This document shows, piece by piece, positions 34,005 to 42,817 of a DNA stretch of 64,000 nt (the stretch's first letter is position 1; each line of letters opens with the position of its first letter). The stretch is from positions 32,953 to 96,952 of the forward strand of contig NZ_JAKRGC010000003.1 in the NCBI RefSeq assembly GCF_022347745.1, in the 5' to 3' direction. A program made the position numbers and the translations under genes. The DNA is from Streptomyces sp. OfavH-34-F (lineage in GTDB: Bacteria > Actinomycetota > Actinomycetes > Streptomycetales > Streptomycetaceae). The notes beneath the pieces were generated by a model. The model had not been told where the DNA came from. It was given only the letters and a program-made list of their open reading frames with translations, and made no database searches.

Positions 34005-34792
34005 CGAGGGCCTTCCCTACGGTTGGTCGGAGCGGGCGGCACACAGGTCGGCGGGGCGGCCGTCGGCGGCGCGAACGTGCCCGGCGGTGCGAACTCGCCG
34101 TCCCCGTAGGTCCCGTAGGGGTCGAGGCCGACTTCCTCGTTCGGCGGGCCCTCGGCGACGAGCCGGGCCACCGCCGCGCGGTCGGCCTCGGTGGGCGGCG
34201 GGAGCAGGGTGAGCAGGGCGGCCAGGACGTGCCGGTAGGGGGAGGCGGCGTCGGTCAGCGCCTGCTGGATCAGTTCGAGCCCACGCCGGTGCTGGCGCAG
34301 CGGTGCCTCGCCCCCACCCGGCCCCGCGAGGGCGGCGAACTCCAGTACGACCGGCAGGTGGTCGGGCAGTTCACCCGTGCTGGTGTCCCAGCCTCCGGCC
34401 CTGTAACGCTGGTTCAGGGTGAGCAGGGCCATGCCACGGCGGCGGGTGTCGCCGTGGAGGTAGTACGTGAGGTAGAGGCTGCTCTTGCGGCGCAGGTCGA
34501 ACATCTCGACGTAGTGACGCTCCAGCGCCTCGGGATCCTGGGCGGCGAACCAGTCGGTGAACCGGGTGAGGTGTGCCGCCGCAGGCGTGGCCGGCAGAGC
34601 CCGGACGACGGTGCTCAGGTCCGACCGGCTCTCCGCCAGCTCGGCGTCGGGATACTGCAGGAGCAGCGACCCGAGCCGCAGTATCAGGGATCGGCCCGCA
34701 GTCTCCTCGGGGGTGAGCTGGGACGGCCGGCGCACGGCCGCGCGGACGCGGGTGCGGACAAGGGCGGGGAGCGTTGAGGGCAGCGGGCTCAC
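34001..34792 (-). CDS. narJ: Nitrate reductase assembly chaperone
   Basis: A 263-residue cytosolic chaperone of the NarJ/TorD class. Core motifs are LRLGSLLLQYPD, YVEMFDLRRKSSLYLTYYLHGDTRRRG (key part EMFDLRRKSSLYLTYYL) and DHLPVVLEFAAL. It holds apo-NarG for molybdenum cofactor insertion. The last 40 residues are Pro-rich and look disordered. The start is GTG 34792 with GTGA overlap of the narH stop. Confidence 0.92.
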   Translation of the reverse strand: MSPLPSTLPALVRTRVRAAVRRPSQLTPEETAGRSLILRLGSLLLQYPDAELAESRSDLSTVVRALPATPAAAHLTRFTDWFAAQDPEALERHYVEMFDLRRKSSLYLTYYLHGDTRRRGMALLTLNQRYRAGGWDTSTGELPDHLPVVLEFAALAGPGGGEAPLRQHRRGLELIQQALTDAASPYRHVLAALLTLLPPPTEADRAAVARLVAEGPPNEEVGLDPYGTYGDGEFAPPGTFAPPTAAPPTCVPPAPTNRREGPR

Positions 34793-36333
34793 GGACGTCC
34801 TCCGGCAGGGGTTTCGGATGTGCGGCGACGCAGGGTCGGGATGCCGAGCATGACGCGGCGGCCGTCGGCGGGCTGCGGGTCGCCGGAGGACTCCACCGGG
34901 CACCGGTTCTCCATCGCGGTCAGCGCGGCGGCGTCCTCCTTGTGCGCGGCAGGGACGACGTAGCGGTCGTCGTACTTGGCGACGGCGAGGAGCCGGTGCA
35001 GGTCCTCCGCGTCGCGCGCGGTCAGGCCGACGGCCTCGAGCACGGCCTCGTCGCCGGCCTCGCCGAGGGTGCGCTCGCGCATGTACGAGCGCAGCGCGGT
35101 GAGCTTCATCAGCACACCGGCGACGACGTCCGTGTCCCCGGCGGTGAACAGTTCCGCCAGGTACTCCAGCGGGATGCGCAGCCGGGTGACGGCGGCGAAG
35201 ACGTGGTCGGGGTCGTCCTGGTTGCCGCCCGCCGCGTCGACGGCGTCCAGGACGGGGGAGAGCGGCGGCACGTACCAGACCATCGGCATCGTGCGGTACT
35301 CCGGGTGCAGCGGGAGAGCCACCTTGTACCGCATGACCAGGTCGTACACGGGGGAGCGGCGGGCCGCGTCCAGCCAGTCCTCCGGTATGCCGGACTCCCG
35401 CGCCGCCGCGATCACTTCGGGGTCGTGCGGGTCGAGGAAGACGCCCCGCTGGGCGTCCAGCAGGTCCTGCTCGTTCGGCGTGGCCGCGGCCTCGCCGACC
35501 TTGTCGGCGTCGTACAGCAGCAGGCCGAGGTAGCGCAGGCGGCCGACGCAGGTCTCGGAGCAGACGGTGGGCTGGCCGGCCTCGATGCGCGGGAAGCAGA
35601 AGGTGCACTTCTCGGCCTTGCCGGTTGCGTGGTTGACGTACACCTTCTTGTACGGGCACGCGGTCACGCACATCCGCCAGCCGCGGCAGCGGTCCTGGTC
35701 GACGAGGACGATGCCGTCCTCCACCCGCTTGTACATCGCACCGGACGGACAGGCCGACACGCAGGCGGGGTTGAGGCAGTGCTCGCACAGGCGGGGCAGG
35801 TGGAAGAGGAAGGTCTGCTCGAACTCGAACTTCACCTTCTCCGCCCAGGCGCCGGAGAGGTTGGGGTCGCCGCCGGCGTGCTCGGGTGCGCCGCCGAGGC
35901 CGTCCTCCCAGTTGGCGCCCCAGGTGATCGCGGTGGGCCTGCCGGTGAGGACCGAGCGCGGGCGGGCGACGGGCATGTCCTTCTGCGCCGGGGCGCTGAC
36001 CAGGTTGTCGTAGTCGTAGGTGACCGGCTCGTAGTAGTCCTCGATGGAGGGCAGGTCGGGGTTGGAGAAGAGGGACAGCAGGCGCTTGATCCGGCCGCCG
36101 GAGCGCAGGACGAGCCGTCCGCGCCTGTCGAGCATCCAGCCCCCCTTCCACTGCTCCTGGTCCTCGTAGCGGCGGGGATAGCCGACACCGGGCTTGGTCT
36201 CGACGTTGTTGAACCAGGCGTACTCGACACCGGTGCGGTTGGTCCACGTCTGCTTGCAGGTCACCGAGCAGGTGTGGCAGCCGATGCACTTGTCGAGGTT
36301 CATCACCATCGCGATCTGTGCCATCACGCGCAT
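34789..36333 (-). CDS. narH: Respiratory nitrate reductase beta subunit (iron-sulfur)
   Basis: A 514-residue electron-transfer subunit with four Fe-S clusters. The first Cys motif is LDKCIGCHTCSVTCK near the N-terminus. The second is CEHCLNPACVSACPSG. The third has the NarH-typical Trp replacement, CRGWRMCVTACPYKK, and gives a 3Fe-4S centre. A fourth Cys set lies near KCTFCFPRIEAGQPTVC. It links NarI haem to NarG. ATG 36333 starts one base after the narG stop; an in-frame ATG at 36324 is possible. Confidence 0.95.
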   Translation of the reverse strand: MRVMAQIAMVMNLDKCIGCHTCSVTCKQTWTNRTGVEYAWFNNVETKPGVGYPRRYEDQEQWKGGWMLDRRGRLVLRSGGRIKRLLSLFSNPDLPSIEDYYEPVTYDYDNLVSAPAQKDMPVARPRSVLTGRPTAITWGANWEDGLGGAPEHAGGDPNLSGAWAEKVKFEFEQTFLFHLPRLCEHCLNPACVSACPSGAMYKRVEDGIVLVDQDRCRGWRMCVTACPYKKVYVNHATGKAEKCTFCFPRIEAGQPTVCSETCVGRLRYLGLLLYDADKVGEAAATPNEQDLLDAQRGVFLDPHDPEVIAAARESGIPEDWLDAARRSPVYDLVMRYKVALPLHPEYRTMPMVWYVPPLSPVLDAVDAAGGNQDDPDHVFAAVTRLRIPLEYLAELFTAGDTDVVAGVLMKLTALRSYMRERTLGEAGDEAVLEAVGLTARDAEDLHRLLAVAKYDDRYVVPAAHKEDAAALTAMENRCPVESSGDPQPADGRRVMLGIPTLRRRTSETPAGGRP

Positions 36334-36334
36334 G

Positions 36335-39300
36335 TCAGTACTCCACATCCTGCGACCGGCGGCGGATGACCGTGACCTCGTCGCGCTGGTTGCCGGTCGG
36401 TCCGTAGTAGTTGAAGGCGTAGGTGAACTGCGCGTAGCCGCCCGCGAGGTGGGTGGGCTTGAGCAGCAGCCTCGTGAGCGAGTTGTGGACGCCGCCCCGC
36501 TTGCCGCTGACCTCGGTCTTCGGCACGTTCACGTTGCGGTCCTGTGCGTGGTACATGTACACCGTGCCCTCGGGCATGCGGTGGGTGACCACGGCCCGGG
36601 CGGCGACGACGCCGTTGCGGTTGTACGCCTCGATCCACTCGTTGTCCTTGACGCCGATCTTTTCGGCGTCGGCGGTGGACATCCAGATCGTGGGCCCGCC
36701 CCGGGAGAGGTCGAGCATGTACTTGTTGTCCTGGTAGTTCGAGTGGATCGACCACTTCGAGTGCGGGGTCAGATAGCGGACGGTGACCTCCGCGCGGCCG
36801 TCCTCGCCCAGCCGCTCGTCGCCGTAGTGGCGCGGCGTGTTGAGCGGGGGCCGGTAGACGGGGAGTTGTTCGCCCAGTTCGGCGATCCAGTCGTGCTGGA
36901 CGAAGAAGTGCTGGCGTCCGGTGAGGGTGTGCCAGGGCTTCTTGTGCTCCGTGTTGATGACGAACGGCGAGTAGCGGCGGCCGCCCGTCTCCGAGCCCGA
37001 CCACTCGTAGGAGGTCATCACCGAGCGGGGCTGGGTGCGGGTGTCGGCGAAGGTGATCCGCTCGGCCTCGCGTTCGGAGGCGAGTTCCACCAGGCCCTCG
37101 CTGCCGGTCTGCCGCTCCAGCTCGCGGAAGCCCTCGGTGGCCAGCCGGCCGTTGGTGGTGCCCGACAGGGCGAGGATCGCCTCGCACATGTCCGAGGCGG
37201 TGGCGAGGGAGGGCCGCCCGGCGGCCACCCCCTCACGCACGGTCCCGTTGCGGCGCCGCAGCTCGTCGATCTCCTCGTTCGGGTGGACGGTGACGCCCTT
37301 GGTCGTGGTGCCCAGCGTGTCGAGCAGGGGACCGACGGCGCGCATCTTCTGCGCGATCGCGGCGTAGTCCCGCTCGACGACCGCCAGCTTCGGCATCGTC
37401 CGGCCCGGAACCGGCTCGCACTCGCCGGTCTTCCAGTCCTGTACCGTCCCGCCGGGCTGTGCGAGTTCGTCCGGGGTGTCGTGCAGCAGCGGCACGGCGA
37501 GGACGTCGGTGCGGGTGCCGAGGTGCTCGGCGGCCAGCTCGCTGAACCGGTCGGCGATCGTCAGGAACGTGTCGTAGTCGGTGCGGGCCTGCCAGGGCGG
37601 TGCGATGGCCGGGGTGAAGGCGTGCACGAAGGGATGCATGTCCGTGCTGGACAGGTCGTCCTTCTCGTACCAGGTCGCCGCCGGCAGCACGACATCGGCG
37701 AGCAGGCCGGTCGATGTCATGCGGAAGTCCATGCAGACGAGCAGGTCGAGCTTGCCCTCCGGGGCCTCCTCCCGCCAGACCACGTCCTTCGGCCGGTGCT
37801 CGGGCGGGGTCTCCTCGGAGCGGACGGCCGCGTCGGTGCCGAGCAGGTGGCGCAGGAAGTACTCGTTGCCCTTGCCGGACGAGCCCAGCAGGTTCGCCCG
37901 CCACACCGTCAGCACCCGCGGGAAGTTGGCCGGGTCGTCGGGGTCCTCGGCGGCGAACCGCAGCCGCCCCGACTTCAGCTCGTCGACGACGTGCTCGGCG
38001 ACCTGCTTGCCCCCGGCCCGCGCCTCGTCCGCCAGGTCGAGCGGGTTGCGGTTGAAGCCGGGATGACCGGGCGTCCAGCCCAGACGGACGGCCTGCGCCA
38101 GGCAGTCGGCGAAGCCCTTGCCCTTGAACCGCCCTTCGCCCAGCGGGGAGGCCAGCTCCTCGGGCCCGAACGCCTCGTAACGCCACTGGTCGGAGTTCAG
38201 GTACCAGTACGAGGTGCCCGCCATGTGCCGGGTGGGGCGCTGCCAGTCGAAGGCGAACGACAAGTGCTGCTGGCCGGTGACCGGGCGGACCTTCTCCTGC
38301 CCGACGTAATGGGCCCAGCCGCCGCCGTTGACGCCTTGGCAGCCGGTCATCGTCGTCAGCGCCAGGAAGGCCCGGTAGATGGTGTCGGAGTGGAACCAGT
38401 GATTGGTGCCGGCCCCCAGCGCGATCATGGAGCGGCCGTTGGTGCGTTCGGCGTTGCGCGCGAACTCCCGGGCGATCCGGGCCGCCTGCTCGGCCGGCAC
38501 GGAGGTGACCGTCTCCTGCCAGGCCGGGGTGTACGGCTCGGACGCGTCCTCGTAGGACGTCGGCCAGCTGCCCGGCAGACCCGGCCGCCGCACACCGTAC
38601 TGCGCCAGCATCAGATCGAACACCGTGGTGACGAGGCGGCCGCCGAGCCGACGCGCGGGCACACCGCGCACCATGACCGAGCCGCCTTCCGTGCCGCCCT
38701 CGTCGAAGCGGGGGAGGGCCACGGCCACGGTCTCCTCCGCACGGTCGAACAGGCTCAGCTCCGGCACGGTGTCGCCGAGGTCGAGGTTCCAGCGGCCGGC
38801 TTCGGCCGTGCCCCAGCGGAAGCCGAGAGAACCGTTCGGCACGACCGGTTCACCGGTGGCGGAGTCGATGAGGACGGTCTTGGACTCGGCGTGCTCGGTG
38901 TCGTGGCCGAGATCGGCGGCACTGAGGAATCCGTCCGGGACCAGGCCGCTCTCGTGTTCGCGCAGGGTCACCAGGAACGGGGCGTCGGTGAAGGTGCGCA
39001 GGTAGTCCTGGAAGTAGGGCACTTCGCGGTCCACGAGGAACTCCCGCAGGACCACATGCCCCATGGCCATCGCGAGCGCGCCGTCCGTACCCGGGTGCGG
39101 CGCGAGCCACTCGTCGGCGTGCTTGACGTTGTCGGCGTAGTCGGGGCTGACCGCGACGACCTTGGTGCCGTTGTAGCGGGTCTCGGTCAGGAAGTGCGCG
39201 TCCGGGGTGCGGGTGACCGGGATGTTGGAACCCCACATGATGAGATATCCGGCGTTCCACCAGTCGGCCGCCTCCGGCACGTCCGTCTGGTCACCGAAGA

Positions 39301-40033
39301 CCTGCGGGGAGGCGATCGGAAGGTCGGCGTACCAGTCGTAGAACGACAGCAGCGTGCCACCGATCAGGGAGTGGTAGCGGGCGCCGGCCGCGAACGACGC
39401 CATCGACATCGCCGGGATGGGGGAGAAGCCCGCGACGCGGTCCGGGCCGTAGCTCTTGACCGTGTGGACCTGGGCGGCGGCGATCAGCTCGCTCACCTCG
39501 TCCCACTCGGCCCGCACCAGGCCGCCCTTGCCGCGTGCCTTCTTGTAGGCGCGGGCCTTGGCCGGATCGCCGGTTATCTCCGCCCAGGCCGCCACCGGGT
39601 CGCCGAGCCGCTTGCGGGCCTCGCGCCACAGCTTGAGCAGCGCGCCGCGCACGTACGGGTAGCGCACGCGGCTGGGGGAGTAGGTGTACCAGGAGAACGA
39701 CGCCCCGCGCGGGCAGCCCCGGGGTTCGTACTCGGGGCAGTCGGCGCCGATCGAGGGGTAGTCGGTGGCCTGGTGCTCCCAGGTGATGATGCCGTCCTTG
39801 ACGTACACCATCCACGAGCAGGAGCCCGTGCAGTTCACCCCGTGAGTGGAGCGCACGACCTTGTCGTGGGCCCACCGGTTCCGGTAGAAGCCCTCCCACT
39901 TCGGGTCGCCCGTGCCGAACACTGCACGGCCGTCGGCCGACACCTCGCTGCGGGTGAGCAGGCGCCGGGCGGCCAGCGGCCAGCCTTCACCGGCGCTCGG
40001 CGTCTGGCGCCGTGCGTTCTGATCGTTCTCCAT
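36335..40033 (-). CDS. narG: Respiratory nitrate reductase alpha subunit (molybdenum, membrane-bound)
   Basis: A 1232-residue catalytic subunit. The N-terminal FS0 cluster site is THGVNCTGSCSW (His then Cys) with a later Cys in EPRGCPRGASFSW. The molybdenum-ligand Asp region reads GDQTDVPEAADWWN, followed by WGSNIPVTRTPDAHF. These are near-identical to E. coli NarG. It reduces nitrate to nitrite on the cytoplasmic face using menaquinol. It is the first gene of a tightly overlapping operon narG-narH-narJ-narI-VKOR, with the DUF6457 gene 48 bp after. A DosR-like box 93 bp upstream implies induction at low oxygen. Confidence 0.97.
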   Translation of the reverse strand: MENDQNARRQTPSAGEGWPLAARRLLTRSEVSADGRAVFGTGDPKWEGFYRNRWAHDKVVRSTHGVNCTGSCSWMVYVKDGIITWEHQATDYPSIGADCPEYEPRGCPRGASFSWYTYSPSRVRYPYVRGALLKLWREARKRLGDPVAAWAEITGDPAKARAYKKARGKGGLVRAEWDEVSELIAAAQVHTVKSYGPDRVAGFSPIPAMSMASFAAGARYHSLIGGTLLSFYDWYADLPIASPQVFGDQTDVPEAADWWNAGYLIMWGSNIPVTRTPDAHFLTETRYNGTKVVAVSPDYADNVKHADEWLAPHPGTDGALAMAMGHVVLREFLVDREVPYFQDYLRTFTDAPFLVTLREHESGLVPDGFLSAADLGHDTEHAESKTVLIDSATGEPVVPNGSLGFRWGTAEAGRWNLDLGDTVPELSLFDRAEETVAVALPRFDEGGTEGGSVMVRGVPARRLGGRLVTTVFDLMLAQYGVRRPGLPGSWPTSYEDASEPYTPAWQETVTSVPAEQAARIAREFARNAERTNGRSMIALGAGTNHWFHSDTIYRAFLALTTMTGCQGVNGGGWAHYVGQEKVRPVTGQQHLSFAFDWQRPTRHMAGTSYWYLNSDQWRYEAFGPEELASPLGEGRFKGKGFADCLAQAVRLGWTPGHPGFNRNPLDLADEARAGGKQVAEHVVDELKSGRLRFAAEDPDDPANFPRVLTVWRANLLGSSGKGNEYFLRHLLGTDAAVRSEETPPEHRPKDVVWREEAPEGKLDLLVCMDFRMTSTGLLADVVLPAATWYEKDDLSSTDMHPFVHAFTPAIAPPWQARTDYDTFLTIADRFSELAAEHLGTRTDVLAVPLLHDTPDELAQPGGTVQDWKTGECEPVPGRTMPKLAVVERDYAAIAQKMRAVGPLLDTLGTTTKGVTVHPNEEIDELRRRNGTVREGVAAGRPSLATASDMCEAILALSGTTNGRLATEGFRELERQTGSEGLVELASEREAERITFADTRTQPRSVMTSYEWSGSETGGRRYSPFVINTEHKKPWHTLTGRQHFFVQHDWIAELGEQLPVYRPPLNTPRHYGDERLGEDGRAEVTVRYLTPHSKWSIHSNYQDNKYMLDLSRGGPTIWMSTADAEKIGVKDNEWIEAYNRNGVVAARAVVTHRMPEGTVYMYHAQDRNVNVPKTEVSGKRGGVHNSLTRLLLKPTHLAGGYAQFTYAFNYYGPTGNQRDEVTVIRRRSQDVEY

Positions 40034-40126
40034 GACCGGAACGCTAAGCGGCCCGCACTCCGGTCCGCCCGGATCCGGCGGTCCCCGCCCGGTGGCCCTC
40101 CGGCCCTCTCCGACCAGCCCCGATGA

Positions 40127-40140
40127 GGGCCGAAGGTCCC
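40127..40140. promoter_or_regulatory. DosR-box-like palindrome before narG
   Basis: GGGCCGAAGGTCCC lies 93 bp before narG in the 394-bp divergent gap to the hemerythrin gene. Of all the boxes here it is among the closest to the M. tuberculosis core, keeping GTCCC on one arm. Nothing else in the gap resembles a gene. Confidence 0.6.
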
Positions 40141-40427
40141 GATGACGGGGCCCGGTCGGCCGGGAAGCGGACGGTGGGCGGCGCTGCATGCTGAGTCCTG
40201 ATCGAACGCAGGTGCTCACCTGTACGAGCGCATGGCGTGTCTGCCGGCCGACCGGTCCCCCGTCTTCCGGTCGTCGCAGGCGCGGCCCGTACGGCGCGAG
40301 CCGCCCGGTCCGGTCGTGCGTCCGGCCGCCGCCCGCGGCCGGACGCGGCCTTCGCCGCAGCACCTGCGTGGACGCCTCGCCCACCCCATGGGCCGGCTGA
40401 GACCGGCCCGACCAGCTGGAGACCGCC

Positions 40428-41258
40428 ATGAGCGAGCTGATCCTGGCCTCGACGCCCGAGGACGCCACGGCCCTGCACACAGCAGAGGCACACCACGCCG
40501 GACTGGCAGGCGAGTTGGCCGGACGGGTGAAGATGCTGCTCACCGCCGTGGACCGCGACCCCGGCGCCGCCGAGAAGATCCACGCCGGTCTGGTGGCCTT
40601 CTGCGACCGCTCGCTCCTGCCCCACGCCGCGGCCGAGGAAGCGGCGCTCTATCCCGCCGCCCGCCGCATCCCCGAAGCCCGCCTGCTCGTCGAGAGCCTG
40701 ATCGGCGAGCACCGCTGCCTCACCACGCTCGTCCGCGCCCTGCGTGCCGCACCCGGCCCGGCGGATGCCGCAGCCGACGCCCGCGCCCTGCAGGTGCTCT
40801 TCGAGGAGCACCTGGCCAAGGAGAACGGCCTCGTGCTGCCGCTGCTCGCCATGAAGCCCGACGTCTCCCTGGCGCAGCTGCTCGTCACCATGCATCACCT
40901 GCTCGCGAACGAGCCCACCACGGACGAACCCCGGGACGCGCACCACGAGGAAGGCCACGACATGGACGAACAGCGGACCGGGGAGCGCGGCGGTTGCGGC
41001 GGAGTGTGCGGCTGCGGCGGCGGCCGGGAGGACGACGAGCCCCAACTGGACGTCCGGGACGTGCCGCACGCCATCCGCCACGCCACGGTCTTCGGCGCCC
41101 TCGACGCCGTCCCTTCCGGTACCGCGATGGTGCTCGTCGCTCCCCACGACCCGCTGCCGCTGCTCGCGCAGATCGAGGAGCGCAGCCCGGGGGTGTTCTC
41201 GGTGGAGTACCTCGAACGGGGGCCCGCAGCCTGGCGGCTGCGGCTCAGCCACCGCTGA
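40428..41258 (+). CDS. Hemerythrin-domain protein fused to DUF2249
   Basis: A 276-residue fusion. Residues about 15-150 are a hemerythrin four-helix bundle with di-iron ligands in AEAHHAGLAGEL, LLPHAAAEEAALYPA, LIGEHRCL and FEEHLAKENGLVLP. A Gly/Cys-rich linker (GGCGGVCGCGGG, about residues 186-197) follows. Residues about 203-276 are DUF2249, with LDVRDVPHAIRHATVF and VAPHDPLPLLAQIEE. Such fusions occur near denitrification genes and are thought to bind or sense NO or oxygen. It is divergent from narG, and the whole context (nitrate, nitrite and NO enzymes) supports a nitrosative-stress role. The cysteine linker could bind metal. Confidence 0.85.
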   Translation: MSELILASTPEDATALHTAEAHHAGLAGELAGRVKMLLTAVDRDPGAAEKIHAGLVAFCDRSLLPHAAAEEAALYPAARRIPEARLLVESLIGEHRCLTTLVRALRAAPGPADAAADARALQVLFEEHLAKENGLVLPLLAMKPDVSLAQLLVTMHHLLANEPTTDEPRDAHHEEGHDMDEQRTGERGGCGGVCGCGGGREDDEPQLDVRDVPHAIRHATVFGALDAVPSGTAMVLVAPHDPLPLLAQIEERSPGVFSVEYLERGPAAWRLRLSHR

Positions 41259-41341
41259 CCGCACGCCCGCGCCCGGTGCCCCTCGGCATCGGCGGTCCAC
41301 CGCGGACGCCCTGACACCCCGCTCCTCCCACCCCACCCCAC

Positions 41342-41365
41342 CGCCGTCGGCGGATGCCGACGGCG
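41342..41365 (+). terminator. Hairpin after the hemerythrin-DUF2249 gene
   Basis: CGCCGTCGGC and GCCGACGGCG form a perfect 10-bp stem with a 4-base GGAT loop. It sits 83 bp after the hemerythrin stop and just before the GGAGG of the next small ORF, so it may be a terminator or a leader structure of the following operon. Confidence 0.5.
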
Positions 41366-41384
41366 AACGATCCGGAGGTATCCC

Positions 41385-41549
41385 GTGCACGACCCCGCCG
41401 GCCGAACCCCAGGCCGATCCCACCCGTGCCGCTCACGGCGGCTGCCGCGCGCGGTCCGGCCCGGCCATCCTCCGGCCGGCCGCCGACTCTGCCCCGACTC
41501 CAGGGCGGCCGGACACAGCGCGAGGGCGCTGGGAAGGGCCGCACGGTGA
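41385..41549 (+). CDS. Possible 54-residue basic small protein coupled to the radical SAM gene
   Basis: A short open frame starts at GTG 41385, with GGAGG six bases upstream, and ends in TGA 41547-41549, which overlaps the GTG start of the radical SAM gene as GTGA. It encodes a very Arg-rich peptide (VHDPAGRTPGRSHPC at its start) with two Cys residues and no membrane segment. The strong ribosome site and exact overlap suggest a coupling ORF that delivers ribosomes to the weaker start of the next gene, or a small partner protein. The composition resembles random high-GC reading, so it may be only a translated leader. Confidence 0.4.
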   Translation: MHDPAGRTPGRSHPCRSRRLPRAVRPGHPPAGRRLCPDSRAAGHSARALGRAAR

Positions 41550-42817
41550 GCGCCACCGCCCACGCCGTCCGCCGCCAGCGGCACGACGCGGGCGAGCGCC
41601 CGTTCATCGTCATCTGGGAGTCCACCCGGGCGTGCCCGCTGGCCTGCCTGCACTGCCGGGCCGAGGCCGTCCCCGACCGGGATCCGCGGGAACTGGACAC
41701 CGCCGCCGCCGAAGACCTGCTGGATCAGGTGGCCGCCTTCGGGCAGCCCGCCCCGCTGTTCGTGATCACCGGCGGCGACCCGTTCCAGCGCCCCGACCTC
41801 GCCGAACTCATCGCCTACGGCCACAAGGTCGGGGTCCGCGTCGCCGTCTCTCCCTCCGGCACGCCGACGCTCACCGAGGAACGCCTGCGGGAACTGCACG
41901 CGGCGGGCGCGGTCGGTCTCTCGCTGAGCCTGGACGGCTCCACCGCCGACCTGCACGACGGCTTCCGCGGAGTGCCCGGCGTGTTCCGCTGGACCCTGGA
42001 CGTCTGGGACACCGCCCGCGCCCTCGGCATGAAGGTGCAGATCAACACCACCGTCGCCCCGCACAACGTGCGCGACCTGCCTGACATCGTCCGCCTGGTC
42101 GCCGAACACGGGGCGATGCTGTGGAGCGCCTTCTTCCTGGTGCCCACCGGCCGCGGCCGGAACCTCGGCGCACTGACCGCGGGCGAGGTGGAGGACGTCC
42201 TCAACTTCGTTTACGACGTCGGGTTGAGCGTGCCCGCGAAGACCACCGAGGCCCACCATTTCCGTCGCGTGGCCCTGCAGCGCCGGATCCTGGCCGACCG
42301 CGGCGAGGACCACGCGGCCGTGCTCGGCCTCGGGCCGCTGTACCAGGAGCTGACCGACCGGGCCGCCCGCCTGGGCCTGGGCCGTACCCGCCGGGTCCGG
42401 CGCCCGCCGCTGGACGTCAACGCCGGCCGCGGATTCGTGTTCGTCTCGCACACCGGCACCGTCCACCCCAGCGGCTTTCTGCCCCTGGGCGCCGGAAACG
42501 TACGCCGGACCCCCCTGACCGCGATCTACCGCACATCCGACCTGTTCACCGGGTTGCGGGACGCCGACCGGCTGGGCGGCCGGTGCGGGACGTGCGAGTT
42601 CCGCCGGGTCTGCGGCGGCTCGCGGTCCCGTGCCTACGGCGTCACCGGCGACCCGTACGCCGAAGAGCCCTGGTGCGGCTACCTGCCTGGCTCCTTCCCG
42701 TATCAGCGGGAACTGGCCGCGCTGCTGTCCGAAGCCGGCGACGCGCCCGCGCCTGCCCGTCCCCGTCCGACCGCCGCCGAGGGCGGCAAGGAGCACCGTG
42801 TACAGCAAGAACGATGA
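41546..42817 (+). CDS. Radical SAM/SPASM protein (TIGR04053-like), coupled to nitrite reductase
   Basis: A 423-residue radical SAM enzyme. The SAM cluster motif is CPLACLHC (Cys30, Cys34, Cys37) after IVIWESTRA; the SAM-binding GGDPF and the C-terminal SPASM-type Cys set (RCGTCEFRRVCGG ... EPWCGYLPG) hold auxiliary clusters. It resembles haem-modifying radical SAM enzymes (NirJ/AhbC/AhbD relatives) and the TIGR04053 group. It overlaps the start of the membrane nitrite reductase gene by 20 bp, so the two are made together. What it modifies is unknown; haem or a peptide cofactor are possibilities. Confidence 0.85.
   Translation: MSATAHAVRRQRHDAGERPFIVIWESTRACPLACLHCRAEAVPDRDPRELDTAAAEDLLDQVAAFGQPAPLFVITGGDPFQRPDLAELIAYGHKVGVRVAVSPSGTPTLTEERLRELHAAGAVGLSLSLDGSTADLHDGFRGVPGVFRWTLDVWDTARALGMKVQINTTVAPHNVRDLPDIVRLVAEHGAMLWSAFFLVPTGRGRNLGALTAGEVEDVLNFVYDVGLSVPAKTTEAHHFRRVALQRRILADRGEDHAAVLGLGPLYQELTDRAARLGLGRTRRVRRPPLDVNAGRGFVFVSHTGTVHPSGFLPLGAGNVRRTPLTAIYRTSDLFTGLRDADRLGGRCGTCEFRRVCGGSRSRAYGVTGDPYAEEPWCGYLPGSFPYQRELAALLSEAGDAPAPARPRPTAAEGGKEHRVQQER

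Noticed and set aside
36194..40126. A 1310-codon open frame on the plus strand opposite narG
   Set aside because: It is antisense to the unmistakable NarG/NarH genes, has no domain, and arises from the high GC at third positions.
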